From NCBI GenBank assembly GCA_040954595.2, contig CM082597.2, positions 620,001-684,000 on the forward strand: a stretch of 64,000 nucleotides of DNA, given 5' to 3'. The first letter of the stretch is position 1. Each line of letters starts with the position of its first letter. This document shows positions 1 through 13,016 of this stretch, piece after piece. Under the pieces are notes generated by a model that was not told the DNA's origin, ran no database searches, and was given only the letters and a program-made list of their open reading frames with translations. A program made the translations under genes and the position numbers. Origin of the DNA: Balanoglossus misakiensis (Eukaryota; Hemichordata).

Positions 1-3000
1 GAAAAACCACCAAATTTTGAAATTTCGCGAAGTCGAAAAATTGACATTTCTGGATGATTTTCATGAGCTATAACCCATGGTTTTTGTCGAAAAACCACCA
101 AATTTTGAAATTTCGCGAAGTCGAAAAATTGACATTTCTGGATGATTTTCATGAGCTATAACCCATGGTTTTTGTCGAAAAACCACCAAATTTTGAAATT
201 TCGCGAAGTCGAAAAATTGACATTTCTGGATGATTTTCATGAGCTATAACCCATGGTTTTTGTCGAAAAACCACCAAATTTTGAAATTTCGCGAAGTCGA
301 AAAATTGACATTTCTGGATGATTTTCATGAGCTATAACCCATGGTTTTTGTCGAAAAACCACCAAATTTTGAAATTTCGCGAAGTCGAAAAATTGACATT
401 TCTGGATGATTTTCATGAGCTATAACCCATGGTTTTTGTCGAAAAACCACCAAATTTTGAAATTTCGCGAAGTCGAAAAATTGACATTCTGGATGATTTT
501 CATGAGCTATAACCCATGGTTTTTGTCGAAAACCACCAAATTTTGAAATTTCGCGAAGTCGAAAAATTGACATTTCTGGATGATTTTCATGAGCTATAAC
601 CCATGGTTTTTGTCGAAAAACCACCAAATTTTGAAATTTCGCGAAGTCGAAAAATTGACATTTCTGGATGATTTTCATGAGCTATAACCCATGGTTTTTG
701 TCGAAAAACCACCAAATTTGAAATTTCGCGAAGTCGAAAAATTGACATTTCTGGATGATTTTCATGAGCTATAACCCATGGTTTTTGTCGAAAAACCACC
801 AAATTTTGAAATTTCGCGAAGTCGAAAAATTGACATTTCTGGATGATTTTCATGAGCTATAACCCATGGTTTTTGTCGAAAAACCATCAAATTTTGAAAT
901 TTCGCGAAGTCGAAAAATTGACATTTCTGGATGATTTTCATGAGCTATAACCCATGGTTTTTGTCGAAAAACCACCAAATTTTGAAATTTCGCGAAGTCG
1001 AAAAATTGACATTTCTGGATGATTTTCATGAGCTATAACCCATGGTTTTTGTCGAAAAACCACCAAATTTTGAAATTTCGCGAAGTCGAAAAATTGACAT
1101 TTCTGGATGATTTTCATGAGCTATAACCCATGGTTTTTGTCGAAAAACCACCAAATTTTGAAATTTCGCGAAGTCGAAAAATTGACATTTCTGGATGATT
1201 TTCATGAGCTATAACCCATGGTTTTTGTCGAAAAACCACCAAATTTTGAAATTTCGCGAAGTCGAAAAATTGACATTTCTGGATGATTTTCATGAGCTAT
1301 AACCCATGGTTTTTGTCGAAAAACCACTAAATTTTGAAATTTCGCGAAGTCGAAAATTGACATTTCTGGATGATTTTCATGAGCTATAACCCATGGTTTT
1401 TGTCGAAAAACCACCAAATTTTGAAATTTCGCGAAGTCGAAAAATTGACATTTCTGGATGATTTTCATGAGCTATAACCCATGGTTTTTGTCGAAAAACC
1501 ACCAAATTTTGAAATTTCGCGAAGTCGAAAAATTGACATTTCTGGATGATTTTCATGAGCTATAACCCATGGTTTTTGTCGAAAAACCACCAAATTTTGA
1601 ATTTCGCGAAGTCGAAAAATTGACATTTCTGGATGATTTTCATGAGCTATAACCCATGGTTTTTGTCGAAAAACCACCAAATTTTGAAATTTCGCGAAGT
1701 CGAAAAATTGACATTTCTGGATGATTTTCATGAGCTATAACCCATGGTTTTTGTCGAAAAACCACCAAATTTTGAAATTTCGCGAAGTCGAAAAATTGAC
1801 ATTTCTGGATGATTTTCATGAGCTATAACCCATGGTTTTTGTCGAAAAACCACCAAATTGTGAAATTTCGCGAAGTCGAAAAATTGACATTTCTGGATGA
1901 TTTTCATGAGCTATAACCCATGGTTTTTGTCGAAAAACCACCAAATTGTGAAATTTCGCGAAGTCGAAAAATTGACATTTCTGGATGATTTTTCATGAGC
2001 TATAACCATGGTTTTTGTCGAAAAACCACCAAATTTTGAAATTTCGCGAAGTCGAAAATTGACATTTCTGGATGATTTTCATGAGCTATAACCCATGGTT
2101 TTTGTCGAAAAACCACCAAATTTTGAAATTTCGCGAAGTCGAAAAATTGACATTTCTGGATGATTTTCATGAGCTATAACCCATGGTTTTTGTCGAAAAC
2201 CACCAAATTTTGAAATTTCGCGAAGTCGAAAAATTGACATTTCTGGATGATTTTCATGAGCTATAACCCATGGTTTTTGTCGAAAAACCACCAAATTTTG
2301 AAATTTTGCGAAGTCGAAAAAATTGACATTTCTGGATGATTTTCATGAGCTATAACCCATGGTTTTTGTCGAAAAACCACCAAATTTTGAAATTTCGCGA
2401 AGTCGAAAAATTGACATTTCTGGATGATTTTCATGAGCTATAACCCATGGTTTTTGTCGAAAAACCACCAAATTTTGAAATTTCGCGAAGTCGAAAAATT
2501 GACATTTCTGGATGATTTTCATGAGCTATAACCCATGGTTTTTGTCGAAAAACCACCAAAATTTTGAAATTTCGCGAAGTCGAAAAATTGACATTTCTGG
2601 ATGATTTTCATGAGCTATAACCCATGGTTTTTGTCGAAAAACACCAAATTTTGAAATTTCGCGAAGTCGAAAAATTGACATTTCTGGATGATTTTCCTGA
2701 GCTATACCCATGGGTTTTTTGTCGAAAAACCACCAAATTTTGAAATTTCGCGAAGTCGAAAAATTGACATTTCTGGATGATTTTCATGAGCTATAACCCA
2801 TGGTTTTTGTCGAAAAACCACCAAATTTTGAAATTTCGCGAAGTCGAAAAATTGACATTTCTGGATGATTTTCATGAGCTATAACACATGGTTTTTGTCG
2901 AAAAGCCACCAAATTTTGAAATTTCGCGAAGTCGAAAAATTGACATTTCTGGATGATTTTCATGAGCTATAACCCATGGTTTTTGTCGAAAAACCACCAA

Positions 3001-5660
3001 ATTTTGAAATTTCGCGAAGTCGAAAAATTGACATTTCTGGATGATTTTCATGAGCTATAACCCATGGTTTTTGTCGAAAAACCACCAAATTTTGAAATTT
3101 CGCGAAGTCGAAAAATTGACATTTCTGGATGATTTTCATGAGCTATAACCCATGGTTTTTGTCGAAAACCACAAATTTGAAATTTCGCGAAGTCGAACAA
3201 TTGACATTTCTGGATGATTTTCATGAGCAATAACACATGGTTTTTGTCGAAAAACCACCAAATTTTGAAATTTCGCGAAGTCGAAAATTGACATTTCTGG
3301 ATGATTTTCATGAGCTATAACCCATGGTTTTTGTCGAAAAACCACCAAATTTTGAAATTTCGCGAAGTCGAAAAATTGACATTTCTGGATGATTTTCATG
3401 AGCTATAACCCATGGTTTTTGTCGAAAAACCACCAAATTTTGAAATTTCGCGAAGTCGAAAAATTGACATTTCTGGATGATTTTCATGAGCAATAACCCA
3501 TGGTTTTTGTCGAAAAACCACCAAATTTTGAAATTTCGCGAAGTCGAAAAATTGACATTTCTGGATGATTTTCATGAGCTATAACCATGGTTTTTGTCGA
3601 AAAACCACCAAATTTTGAAATTTCGCAAAGTCGAAAAATTGACATTTCTGGATGATTTTCATGAGCTATAACCATGGGTTTTTGTCGAAAAACCACCAAA
3701 TTTTGAAATTTCGCGAAGTCGAAAAATTGACATTTCTGGATGATTTCATGAGCTATAACCCATGGTTTTTGTCGAAAAACCACCAAATTTTGAAATTTCG
3801 CGAAGTCGAAAATTGACATTTCTGGATGATTTTCATGAGCTATAACCCATGGTTTTTGTCGAAAAACCACCAAATTTTGAAATTTCGCGAAGTCGAAAAA
3901 TTGACATTTCTGGATGATTTTCATGAGCTATAACCCATGTTTTTGTCGAAAAACCACCAAATTTTGAAATTTCGCGAAGTCGAAAAATTGACATTTCTGG
4001 ATGATTTTCATGAGCTATAACCCATGGTTTTTGTCGAAAAACCACCAAATTTTGAAATTTCGCGAAGTCGAAAAATTGACATTTCTGGATGATTTTCCTG
4101 AGCTATAACCCATGGTTTTTGTCGAAAAACCACCAAATTTTGAAATTTCGCGAAGTCGAAAAATTGACATTTCTGGATGATTTTCATGAGCTATAACCCA
4201 TGGTTTTTGTCGAAAACCACCAAATTTGAAATTTCGCGAAGTCGAAAAATTGACATTTCTGGATGATTTTCATGAGCTATAACACATGGTTTTTGTCGAA
4301 AAGCCACCAAATTTTGAATTTCGCGAAGTCGAAAAATTGACATTTCTGGATGATTTTCATGAGCTATAACCCATGGTTTTTGTCGAAAAACCACCAAATT
4401 TTGAAATTTCGCGAAGTCGAAAAATTGACATTTCTGGATGATTTTCATGAGCTATAACCCATGGTTTTTGTCGAAAAACCACCAAATTTTGAAATTTCGC
4501 GAAGTCGAAAAATTGACATTTCTGGATGATTTTCATGAGCTATAACCCATGGTTTTTGTCGAAAAACCACCAAATTTTGAAATTTCGCGAAGTCGAACAA
4601 TTGACATTTCTGGATGATTTTCATGAGCAATAACACATGGTTTTTGTCGAAAAACCACCAAATTTTGAAATTTCGCGAAGTCGAAAAATTGACATTTCTG
4701 GATGATTTTCATGAGGCTATAACCCATGGTTTTTGTCGAAAAACCACCAAATTTTGAAATTTCGCGAAGTCGAAAAATTGACATTTCTGGATGATTTTCA
4801 TGAGCTATAACCCATGGTTTTTGTCGAAAAACCACCAAATTTTGAAATTTCGCGAAGTCGAAAAATTGACATTTCTGGATGATTTTCATGAGCTATAACC
4901 CATGGTTTTGTCGAAAAACCACCAAATTTTGAAATTTCGCGAAGTCGAAAAATTGACATTTCTGGATGATTTTCATGAGCTATAACCCATGGTTTTTGTC
5001 GAAAAACCACCAAATTTTGAAATTTCGCAAAGTCGAAAAAATTGACATTTCTGGATGATTTTCATGAGCTATAACCCATGGTTTTTGTCGAAAAACCACC
5101 AAATTTTGAAATTTCGCGAAGTCGAAAAATTGACATTTCTGGATGATTTTCATGAGCTATAACCCATGGTTTTTGTCGAAAAACACCAATTTTGAAATTT
5201 CGCGAAGTTGAAAAATTTGACATTTCTGGATGATTTTCATGAGCTATAACCCATGGTTTTTGTCGAAAAACCACCAAATTTTGAAATTTCGCGAAGTCGA
5301 AAATTGACATTTCTGGATGATTTTCATGAGCTATAACCCATGGTTTTTGTCGAAAAACCACCAAATTTTGAAATTTCGCGAAGTCGAAAAATTGACATTT
5401 CTGGATGATTTTCATGAGCTATAACCCATGGTTTTGTCGAAAAACCACCAAATTTTGAAATTTCGCGAAGTCGAAAAATTGACATTTCTGGATGATTTTC
5501 ATGAGCTATAACCCATGGTTTTGTCGAAAAACCACCAAATTGTGAAATTCGCGAAGTCGAAAATTGACATTCCTGGATGATTTTCCTGAGCTATAACCCA
5601 TGGTTTTTGTCGAAAAACCACCAATTTTGAAATTTCGCGAAGTCGAAAAATTGACATTTC
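1..5660 (-). repeat. Satellite family A, 88-bp tandem array (block 1)
   Basis: About 64 head-to-tail copies of an 88-bp monomer. The spacing between successive ACCACCAAATTTTG boxes is 88 bp. Read on the plus strand, each monomer runs from ATGGTTTTTGTCGAAAAACC through a CGCGAAGTCGAAAAATTGAC core to GATTTTCATGAGCTATAACC. Copies are highly similar, but many carry one-base indels, mostly in A or T runs, so reading frames close after 60-150 codons. The block is open at the left window edge and ends at a sharp orientation switch at 5,660. No gene is embedded. The strand is given relative to family B. Confidence 0.97.
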
Positions 5661-5676
5661 GACTTTGCGGAATTTG
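5640..5676. other. Inverted junction between satellite blocks A and B
   Basis: The plus-strand A monomer stops after GACATTTC and the sequence continues as a reverse-oriented monomer beginning GACTTTGCGG. The bases around the join form an imperfect hairpin: CGCGAAGTCGAAA, an 8-base loop, then TTTCGACTTTGCG, with one non-Watson-Crick position. The first inverted monomer also lacks several bases between GCGGAATTT and GGTGG. This is a base-resolved breakpoint of an inversion or template switch. Confidence 0.85.
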
Positions 5677-6228
5677 GTGGTTTTTTGATAAAAACCATGG
5701 GTTATAGCTCATGAAAATCATCCAGAAATGTCAATTTTTCGACTTTGCGGAATTTCAAAATTTGGCCGATTTTTGAAAAAACCATGGGTTATAGCTCAGG
5801 AAATCATCAAAAAATGAGAATTTTCGACTTTGCGGAATTTCAAAATTTGGCCGATTTTTGAAAAAAACCATGGGTTATAGCTCAGGAAAATCATCAAAAA
5901 ATGAGAATTTTTCGACTTTGCGGAATTTCAAATTTGGCCGATTTTTGAAAAAACCATGGTTATAGCTCAGGAAAATCATCAAAAAATGAGAATTTTTCGA
6001 CTTTGCGGAATTTCAAAATTTGGCCGATTTTTTGAAAAACCATGGGTTATAGCTCAGGAAATCATCAAAAAATGAGAATTTTTCGACTTTGCGGAATTTC
6101 AAAATTTGGCCGATTTTTGAAAAAACCATGGGTTATAGCTCAGGAAAATTATCAAAAAATGAGAATTTTTCGACTTTGAGGAATTTCAAAATTTTGGCCG
6201 ATTTTTGAAAAAACCATGGGTTATAGCT

Positions 6229-6403
6229 CATGACAATCATCCAGAAATGTCAATTTTTCGACTTCGCGAAATTTCAAATTTGGTGGTTTTTTGATAAAAA
6301 CCATGGGTTATAGCTCATGAAAATCATCCAGAAATGTCAATTTTTCGAGTTCGCGAAATTTCAAAATTTGGTGGTTTTTTGATAAAAACCATGGGTTATA
6401 GCT
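6229..6403 (+). repeat. Pair of A-like monomers inside array B (module copy 1)
   Basis: Two consecutive monomers carry the A-type core (ATCATCCAGAAATGTCAA, TTTGGTGGTTTTTTGATAAA) in B orientation. They start with the diagnostic CATGACAATCATCC and follow a B monomer with AATTATC and GACTTTGAGG. The same arrangement recurs at 8,662 and 12,841. Confidence 0.9.
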
Positions 6404-8661
6404 CATGAAAATCATCCAGAAATGTCAATTTTTCGACTTTGCGGAATTTCAAAATTTGGCCGATTTTTGAAAAAACCATGGGTTATAGCTCAGGAAAATC
6501 ATCAAAAATTGAAAATTTTTCGACTTTGCGGAATTTCAAATTTGGCCGATTTTTGAAAAAACCATGGGTTATAGCTCAGGAAAATCATCAAAAAATGAGA
6601 ATTTTTCGACTTTGCGGAATTTCAAAATTTGGCCGATTTTTTGAAAAAACCATGGGTTATAGCTCAGGAAAATCATCAAAAAATGAGAATTTTTCGACTT
6701 TGCGGAATTTCAAAATTTGGCCGATTTTTGAAAAAACCATGGGTTATAGCTCAGGAAAATCATCAAAAAATGAGAATTTTTCGACTTTGCGGAATTTCAA
6801 AATTTGGCCGATTTTTGAAAAACCATGGGTTATACTCAGGAAAATCATCAAAAAATGAGAATTTTTCGACTTTGCGGAATTTCAAAATTTGGCCGATTTT
6901 TGAAAAAACCATGGGTTATAGCTCAGGAAATCATCAAAAAATGAGAATTTTTCGACTTTGCGGAATTTCAAATTTGGCCGATTTTTGAAAAAACCATGGG
7001 TTATAGCTCAGGAAAAATCATCAAAAAATGAGAATTTTTCGACTTTGCGGAATTTCAAAATTTGGCCGATTTTTGAAAAAACCATGGGTTATAGCTCAGG
7101 AAAATCATCAAAAAATGAGAATCTTTCGACTTTGCGGAATTTCAAAATTTGGCCGATTTTTGAAAAAACCATGGGTTATAGCTCAGGAAAATCAGCAAAA
7201 AATGAGAATTTTTCGACTTTGCGGAATTTCAAAATTTGGCCGATTTTGAAAAACCATGGGTTATAGCTCAGGAAAATCAGCAAAAATGAGAATTTTTCGA
7301 CTTCGCGGAATTTCAAAATTTGGCCGATTTTTGAAAAAACCATGGTTATAGCTCAGGAAAATCAGCAAAAAATGAGAATTTTTCGACTTCGCGGAATTTC
7401 AAAATTTGGCCGATTTTGAAAAAAACCATGGGTTATAGCTCAGGAAAATCATCAAAAAATGAGAATTTTTCGACTTCGCGGAATTTCAAAATTTGGCCGA
7501 TTTTTGAAAAAACCATGGGTTATAGCTCAAGAAAATCATCAAAAAAATGAGAATTTTTCGACTTCGCGGAATTTCAAAATTTTGGCCGATTTTTGAAAAA
7601 ACCATGGGTTATAGCTCAGGAAAATCATCAAAAAATGAGAATTTTTCGACTTTGCGGAATTTCAAAATTTGGCCGATTTTTTGAAAAAACCATGGGTTAT
7701 AGCTCATGAAAATCATCCAGAAATGTCAATTTTTCGACTTTGCGGAATTTCAAAATTTGGCCGATTTTTGAAAAAACCATGGGTTATAGCTCAGGAAAAT
7801 CATCAAAAATTGAAAATTTTTCGACTTTGCGGAATTTCAAAATTTGGCCGATTTTTGAAAAAACCATGGGTTATAGCTCAGGAAAATCATCAAAAAAATG
7901 AGAATTTTTCGACTTTGCGGAATTTCAAAATTTGGCCGATTTTTGAAAAAACCATGGGTTATAGCTCAGAAAATCATCAAAAAATGAGAATTTTTCGACT
8001 TTGCGGAATTTCAAAATTTGGCCGATTTTGAAAAAACCATGGGTTATAGCTCAGGAAAAATCATCAAAAAATGAGAATTTTTCGACTTTGCGGAATTTCA
8101 AAATTTGGCCGATTTTTTGAAAAAAACCATGGGTTATAGCTCATGAAAATCATCCAGAAATGTCAATTTTTCGACTTTGCGGAATTTCAAAATTTGGCCG
8201 ATTTTTGAAAAAACCATGGGTTATAGCTCAGGAAAATCATCAAAATTGAAAATTTTCGACTTTGCGGAATTTCAAAATTTGGCCGATTTTTGAAAAAACC
8301 ATGGGTTATAGCTCAGGAAAATCATCAAAAAATGAGAATTTTTCGACTTTGCGGAATTTCAAAATTTGGCCGATTTTTGAAAAAACCATGGGTTATAGCT
8401 CAGGAAAATCATCAAAAAATGAGAATTTTTCGACTTTGCGGAATTTCAAAATTTGGCCGATTTTTGAAAAAACCATGGGTTATAGCTCAGGAAAATCATC
8501 AAAAAATGAGAATTTTTCGACTTTGCGGAATTTCAAAATTTGGCCGATTTTTGAAAAAACCATGGGTTATAGCTCAGGAAAATTATCAAAAAATGAGAAT
8601 TTTTCGACTTTGAGGAATTTCAAAATTTGGCCGATTTTTGAAAAAACCATGGGTTATAGCT

Positions 8662-8837
8662 CATGACAATCATCCAGAAATGTCAATTTTTCGACTTCGC
8701 GAAATTTCAAAATTTGGTGGTTTTTTGATAAAAACCATGGGTTATAGCTCATGAAAATCATCCAGAAATGTCAATTTTTCGACTTCGCGAAATTTCAAAA
8801 TTTGGTGGTTTTTTGATAAAAACCATGGGTTATAGCT
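8662..8837 (+). repeat. Pair of A-like monomers inside array B (module copy 2)
   Basis: Second copy of the module: CATGACAATCATCC start, two monomers with TTTGGTGGTTTTTTGATAAA, then a hybrid A/B monomer and a monomer with AAAATTGAAAATT. It lies 2,433 bp after copy 1, about 28 monomers. Confidence 0.9.
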
Positions 8838-9470
8838 CATGAAAATCATCCAGAAATGTCAATTTTTCGACTTTGCGGAATTTCAAAATTTGGCCGATTT
8901 TTGAAAAAACCATGGGTTATAGCTCAGGAAAATCATCAAAAATTGAAAATTTTTCGACTTTGCGGAATTTCAAAATTTGGCCGATTTTTGAAAAAACCAT
9001 GGGTTATAGCTCAGGAAAATCATCAAAAAATGAGAATTTTTCGACTTTGCGGAATTTCAAAATTTGGCCGATTTTTGAAAAAACCATGGGTTATAGCTCA
9101 GGAAAATCATCAAAAAATGAGAATTTTTCGACTTTGCGGAATTTCAAAATTTGGCCGATTTTTGAAAAAACCATGGGTTATAGCTCAGGAAAATCATCAA
9201 AAAATGAGAATTTTTCGACTTTGCGGAATTTCAAAATTTGGCCGATTTTTGAAAAAACCATGGGTTATAGCTCAGGAAAATCATCAAAAAATGAGAATTT
9301 TTCGACTTTGCGGAATTTCAAAATTTGGCCGATTTTTGAAAAAACCATGGGTTATAGCTCAGGAAAATCATCAAAAAATGAGAATTTTTCGACTTTGCGG
9401 AATTTCAAAATTTGGCCGATTTTTGAAAAAACCATGGGTTATAGCTCAGGAAAATCATCAAAAAATGAGA

Positions 9471-11210
9471 ATCTTTCGACTTTGCGGAATTTCAAAATTT
9501 GGCCGATTTTTGAAAAAACCATGGGTTATAGCTCAGGAAAATCAGCAAAAAATGAGAATTTTTCGACTTTGCGGAATTTCAAAATTTGGCCGATTTTTGA
9601 AAAAACCATGGGTTATAGCTCAGGAAAATCAGCAAAAAATGAGAATTTTTCGACTTCGCGGAATTTCAAAATTTGGCCGATTTTTGAAAAAACCATGGGT
9701 TATAGCTCAGGAAAATCAGCAAAAAATGAGAATTTTTCGACTTCGCGGAATTTCAAAATTTGGCCGATTTTTGAAAAAACCATGGGTTATAGCTCAGGAA
9801 AATCATCAAAAAATGAGAATTTTTCGACTTCGCGGAATTTCAAAATTTGGCCGATTTTTGAAAAAACCATGGGTTATAGCTCAGGAAAATCATCAAAAAA
9901 TGAGAATTTTTCGACTTTGCGGAATTTCAAAATTTGGCCGATTTTTGAAAAAACCATGGGTTATAGCTCAGGAAAATCATCAAAAAATGAGAATTTTTCG
10001 ACTTTGCGGAATTTCAAAATTTGGCCGATTTTTGAAAAAACCATGGGTTATAGCTCAGGAAAATCATCAAAAAATGAGAATTTTTCGACTTTGCGGAATT
10101 TCAAAATTTGGCCGATTTTTGAAAAAACCATGGGTTATAGCTCAGGAAAATCATCAAAAAATGAGAATTTTTCGACTTTGCGGAATTTCAAAATTTGGCC
10201 GATTTTTGAAAAAACCATGGGTTATAGCTCAGGAAAATCATCAAAAAATGAGAATTTTTCGACTTTGCGGAATTTCAAAATTTGGCCGATTTTTGAAAAA
10301 ACCATGGGTTATAGCTCAGGAAAATCATCAAAAAATGAGAATCTTTCGACTTTGCGGAATTTCAAAATTTGGCCGATTTTTGAAAAAACCATGGGTTATA
10401 GCTCAGGAAAATCAGCAAAAAATGAGAATTTTTCGACTTTGCGGAATTTCAAAATTTGGCCGATTTTTGAAAAAACCATGGGTTATAGCTCAGGAAAATC
10501 AGCAAAAAATGAGAATTTTTCGACTTCGCGGAATTTCAAAATTTGGCCGATTTTTGAAAAAACCATGGGTTATAGCTCAGGAAAATCAGCAAAAAATGAG
10601 AATTTTTCGACTTCGCGGAATTTCAAAATTTGGCCGATTTTTGAAAAAACCATGGGTTATAGCTCAGGAAAATCATCAAAAAATGAGAATTTTTCGACTT
10701 CGCGGAATTTCAAAATTTGGCCGATTTTTGAAAAAACCATGGGTTATAGCTCAGGAAAATCATCAAAAAATGAGAATTTTTCGACTTTGCGGAATTTCAA
10801 AATTTGGCCGATTTTTGAAAAAACCATGGGTTATAGCTCAGGAAAATCATCAAAAAATGAGAATTTTTCGACTTTGCGGAATTTCAAAATTTGGCCGATT
10901 TTTGAAAAAACCATGGGTTATAGCTCAGGAAAATCATCAAAAAATGAGAATTTTTCGACTTTGCGGAATTTCAAAATTTGGCCGATTTTTGAAAAAACCA
11001 TGGGTTATAGCTCAGGAAAATCATCAAAAATGAGAATTTTTCGACTTTGCGGAATTTCAAAATTTGGCCGATTTTTGAAAAAACCATGGGTTATAGCTCA
11101 GGAAAATCATCAAAAATGAGAATTTTTCGACTTTGCGGAATTTCAAAATTTGGCCGATTTTTGAAAAAAACCATGGGTTATAGCTCAGGAAAATCATCAA
11201 AAAATGAGAA
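9471..11210 (+). repeat. Higher-order repeat in B: 10 monomers, 870 bp, two copies
   Basis: The rare variant ATCTTTCGAC occurs at 9,471 and 10,341, exactly 870 bp (10 x 87) apart. Between the two, the order is: one AATCTTTCG monomer, three ATCAGC monomers (the first with CTTTGCGG, the next two with CTTCGCGG), one ATCATC/CTTCGCGG monomer, then five ATCATC/CTTTGCGG monomers. The second copy repeats this order. The second unit's right boundary is approximate because one-base deletions appear after about 11,030. Confidence 0.88.
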
Positions 11211-12840
11211 TTTTTCGACTTTGCGGAATTTTCAAAATTTGGCCGATTTTTGAAAAAACCATGGGTTATAGCTCAGGAAAATCATCAAAAAATGAGAATT
11301 TTTCGACTTTGCGGAATTTCAAAATTTGGCCGATTTTTGAAAAAAACCATGGGTTATAGCTCAGGAAAATCATCAAAAAATGAGAATTTTTCGACTTCGC
11401 GGAATTTCAAAATTTGGCCGATTTTTGAAAAAAAACATGGGTTTATAGCTCAGGAAAATCATCAAAAATGAGAATTTTCGACTTCGCGGAATTTCAAAAT
11501 TGGCCGATTTTTGAAAAAAACCATGGGTTATAGCTCCGGAAAATCATCAAAAAATGAGAATTTTTCGACTTTGCGGAATTTCAATATTTGGCCGATTTTT
11601 GAAAAAACCATGGGTTATAGCTCAGGAAAATCATCAAAAAATGAGAATTTTTCGACTTCGCGGAATTTCAAAATTTGGCCGATTTTTGAAAAAAACATGG
11701 GTTATAGCTCAGGAAAATCATCAAAAAATGAGAATTTTTCGACTTCGTGGAATTTCAAAATTTGGCCGATTTTTGAAAAAACCATGGGTTATAGCTCAGG
11801 AAAATCATCAAAAAATGAGAAGTTTTCGACTTTGCGGAATTTCAAAATTTGGCCGATTTTTCGAAAAACCATGGGTTATAGCTCAGGAAAATCATCAAAA
11901 AATGAGAATTTTTCGACTTTGCGGAATTTCAAAATTTGGCCGATTTTTGAAAAAACCATGGGTTATAGCTCAGGAAAATCATCAAAAAATGAGAATTTTT
12001 CGACTTTGCGGAATTTCAAAATTTGGCCGATTTTTGAAAAAAACCATGGGTTATAGCTCAGGAAAATCATCAAAAAATGAGAATTTTTCGACTTCGCGGA
12101 ATTTCAAAATTTGGCCGATTTTTGAAAAAACCATGGGTTATAGCTCAGGAAAATCATCAAAAATGAGAATTTTTCGACTTCGCGGAATTTCAAAATTTGG
12201 CCGATTTTTGAAAAAACCATGGGTTATAGCTCAGGAAAATCATCAAAAAATGAGAATTTTTCGACTTCGCGGAATTTCAAAATTTGGCTGATTTTTGAAA
12301 AAACCATGGGTTATAGCTCAGGAAAATCATCAAAAAATGAGAATTTTTCGACTTCGCGGAATTTCAAAATTTGGCTGATTTTTGAAAAAACCATGGGTTA
12401 TAGCTCAGGAAAATCATCAAAAAATGAGAATTTTTCGACTTCGCGGAATTTCAAAATTTGGCCGATTTTTGAAAAAACCATGGGTTATAGCTCAGGAAAA
12501 TCATCAAAAAATGAGAATTTTTCGACTTCGCGGAATTTCAAAATTTGGCCGATTTTTGAAAAAACCATGGGTTATAGCTCAGGAAAATCATCAAAAAATG
12601 AGATTTTTTCGACTTTGCGGAATTTCAAAATTTGGCCGATTTTTGAAAAAACCATGGGTTATAGCTCAGAAAATCATCAAAAAATGAGAATTTTTCGACT
12701 TTGCGGAATTTCAAAATTTGGCCGATTTTTGAAAAAAACCATGGGTTATAGCTCAGGAAAATTATCAAAAAATGAGAATTTTTCGACTTTGAGGAATTTC
12801 AAAATTTGGCCGATTTTTGAAAAAACCATGGGTTATAGCT

Positions 12841-13016
12841 CATGACAATCATCCAGAAATGTCAATTTTTCGACTTCGCGAAATTTCAAAATTTGGTGGT
12901 TTTTTGATAAAAACCATGGGTTATAGCTCATGAAAATCATCCAGAAATGTCAATTTTTCGACTTCGCGAAATTTCAAAATTTGGTGGTTTTTTGATAAAA
13001 ACCATGGGTTATAGCT
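12841..13016 (+). repeat. Pair of A-like monomers inside array B (module copy 3)
   Basis: Third copy of the module with the same upstream (AATTATC, GACTTTGAGG) and downstream (hybrid, then AAAATTGAAAATT) monomers. It lies 4,179 bp after copy 2, about 48 monomers. The order of flanking variants shows that the module is part of a long higher-order unit, not a random insertion. Confidence 0.9.

Noticed and set aside
1-5660. CRISPR-like regular array
   Set aside because: The periodic units are contiguous near-identical monomers with no unique spacers, in an animal genome with introns. It is a satellite.
8856-11119. Giant repeat proteins of 725 and 748 aa on the plus strand
   Set aside because: Both frames lie on the same 87-bp satellite monomers. 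They stay open only because 87 is divisible by 3, and single-base indels close them elsewhere. No promoter, signal peptide or splice structure is seen.
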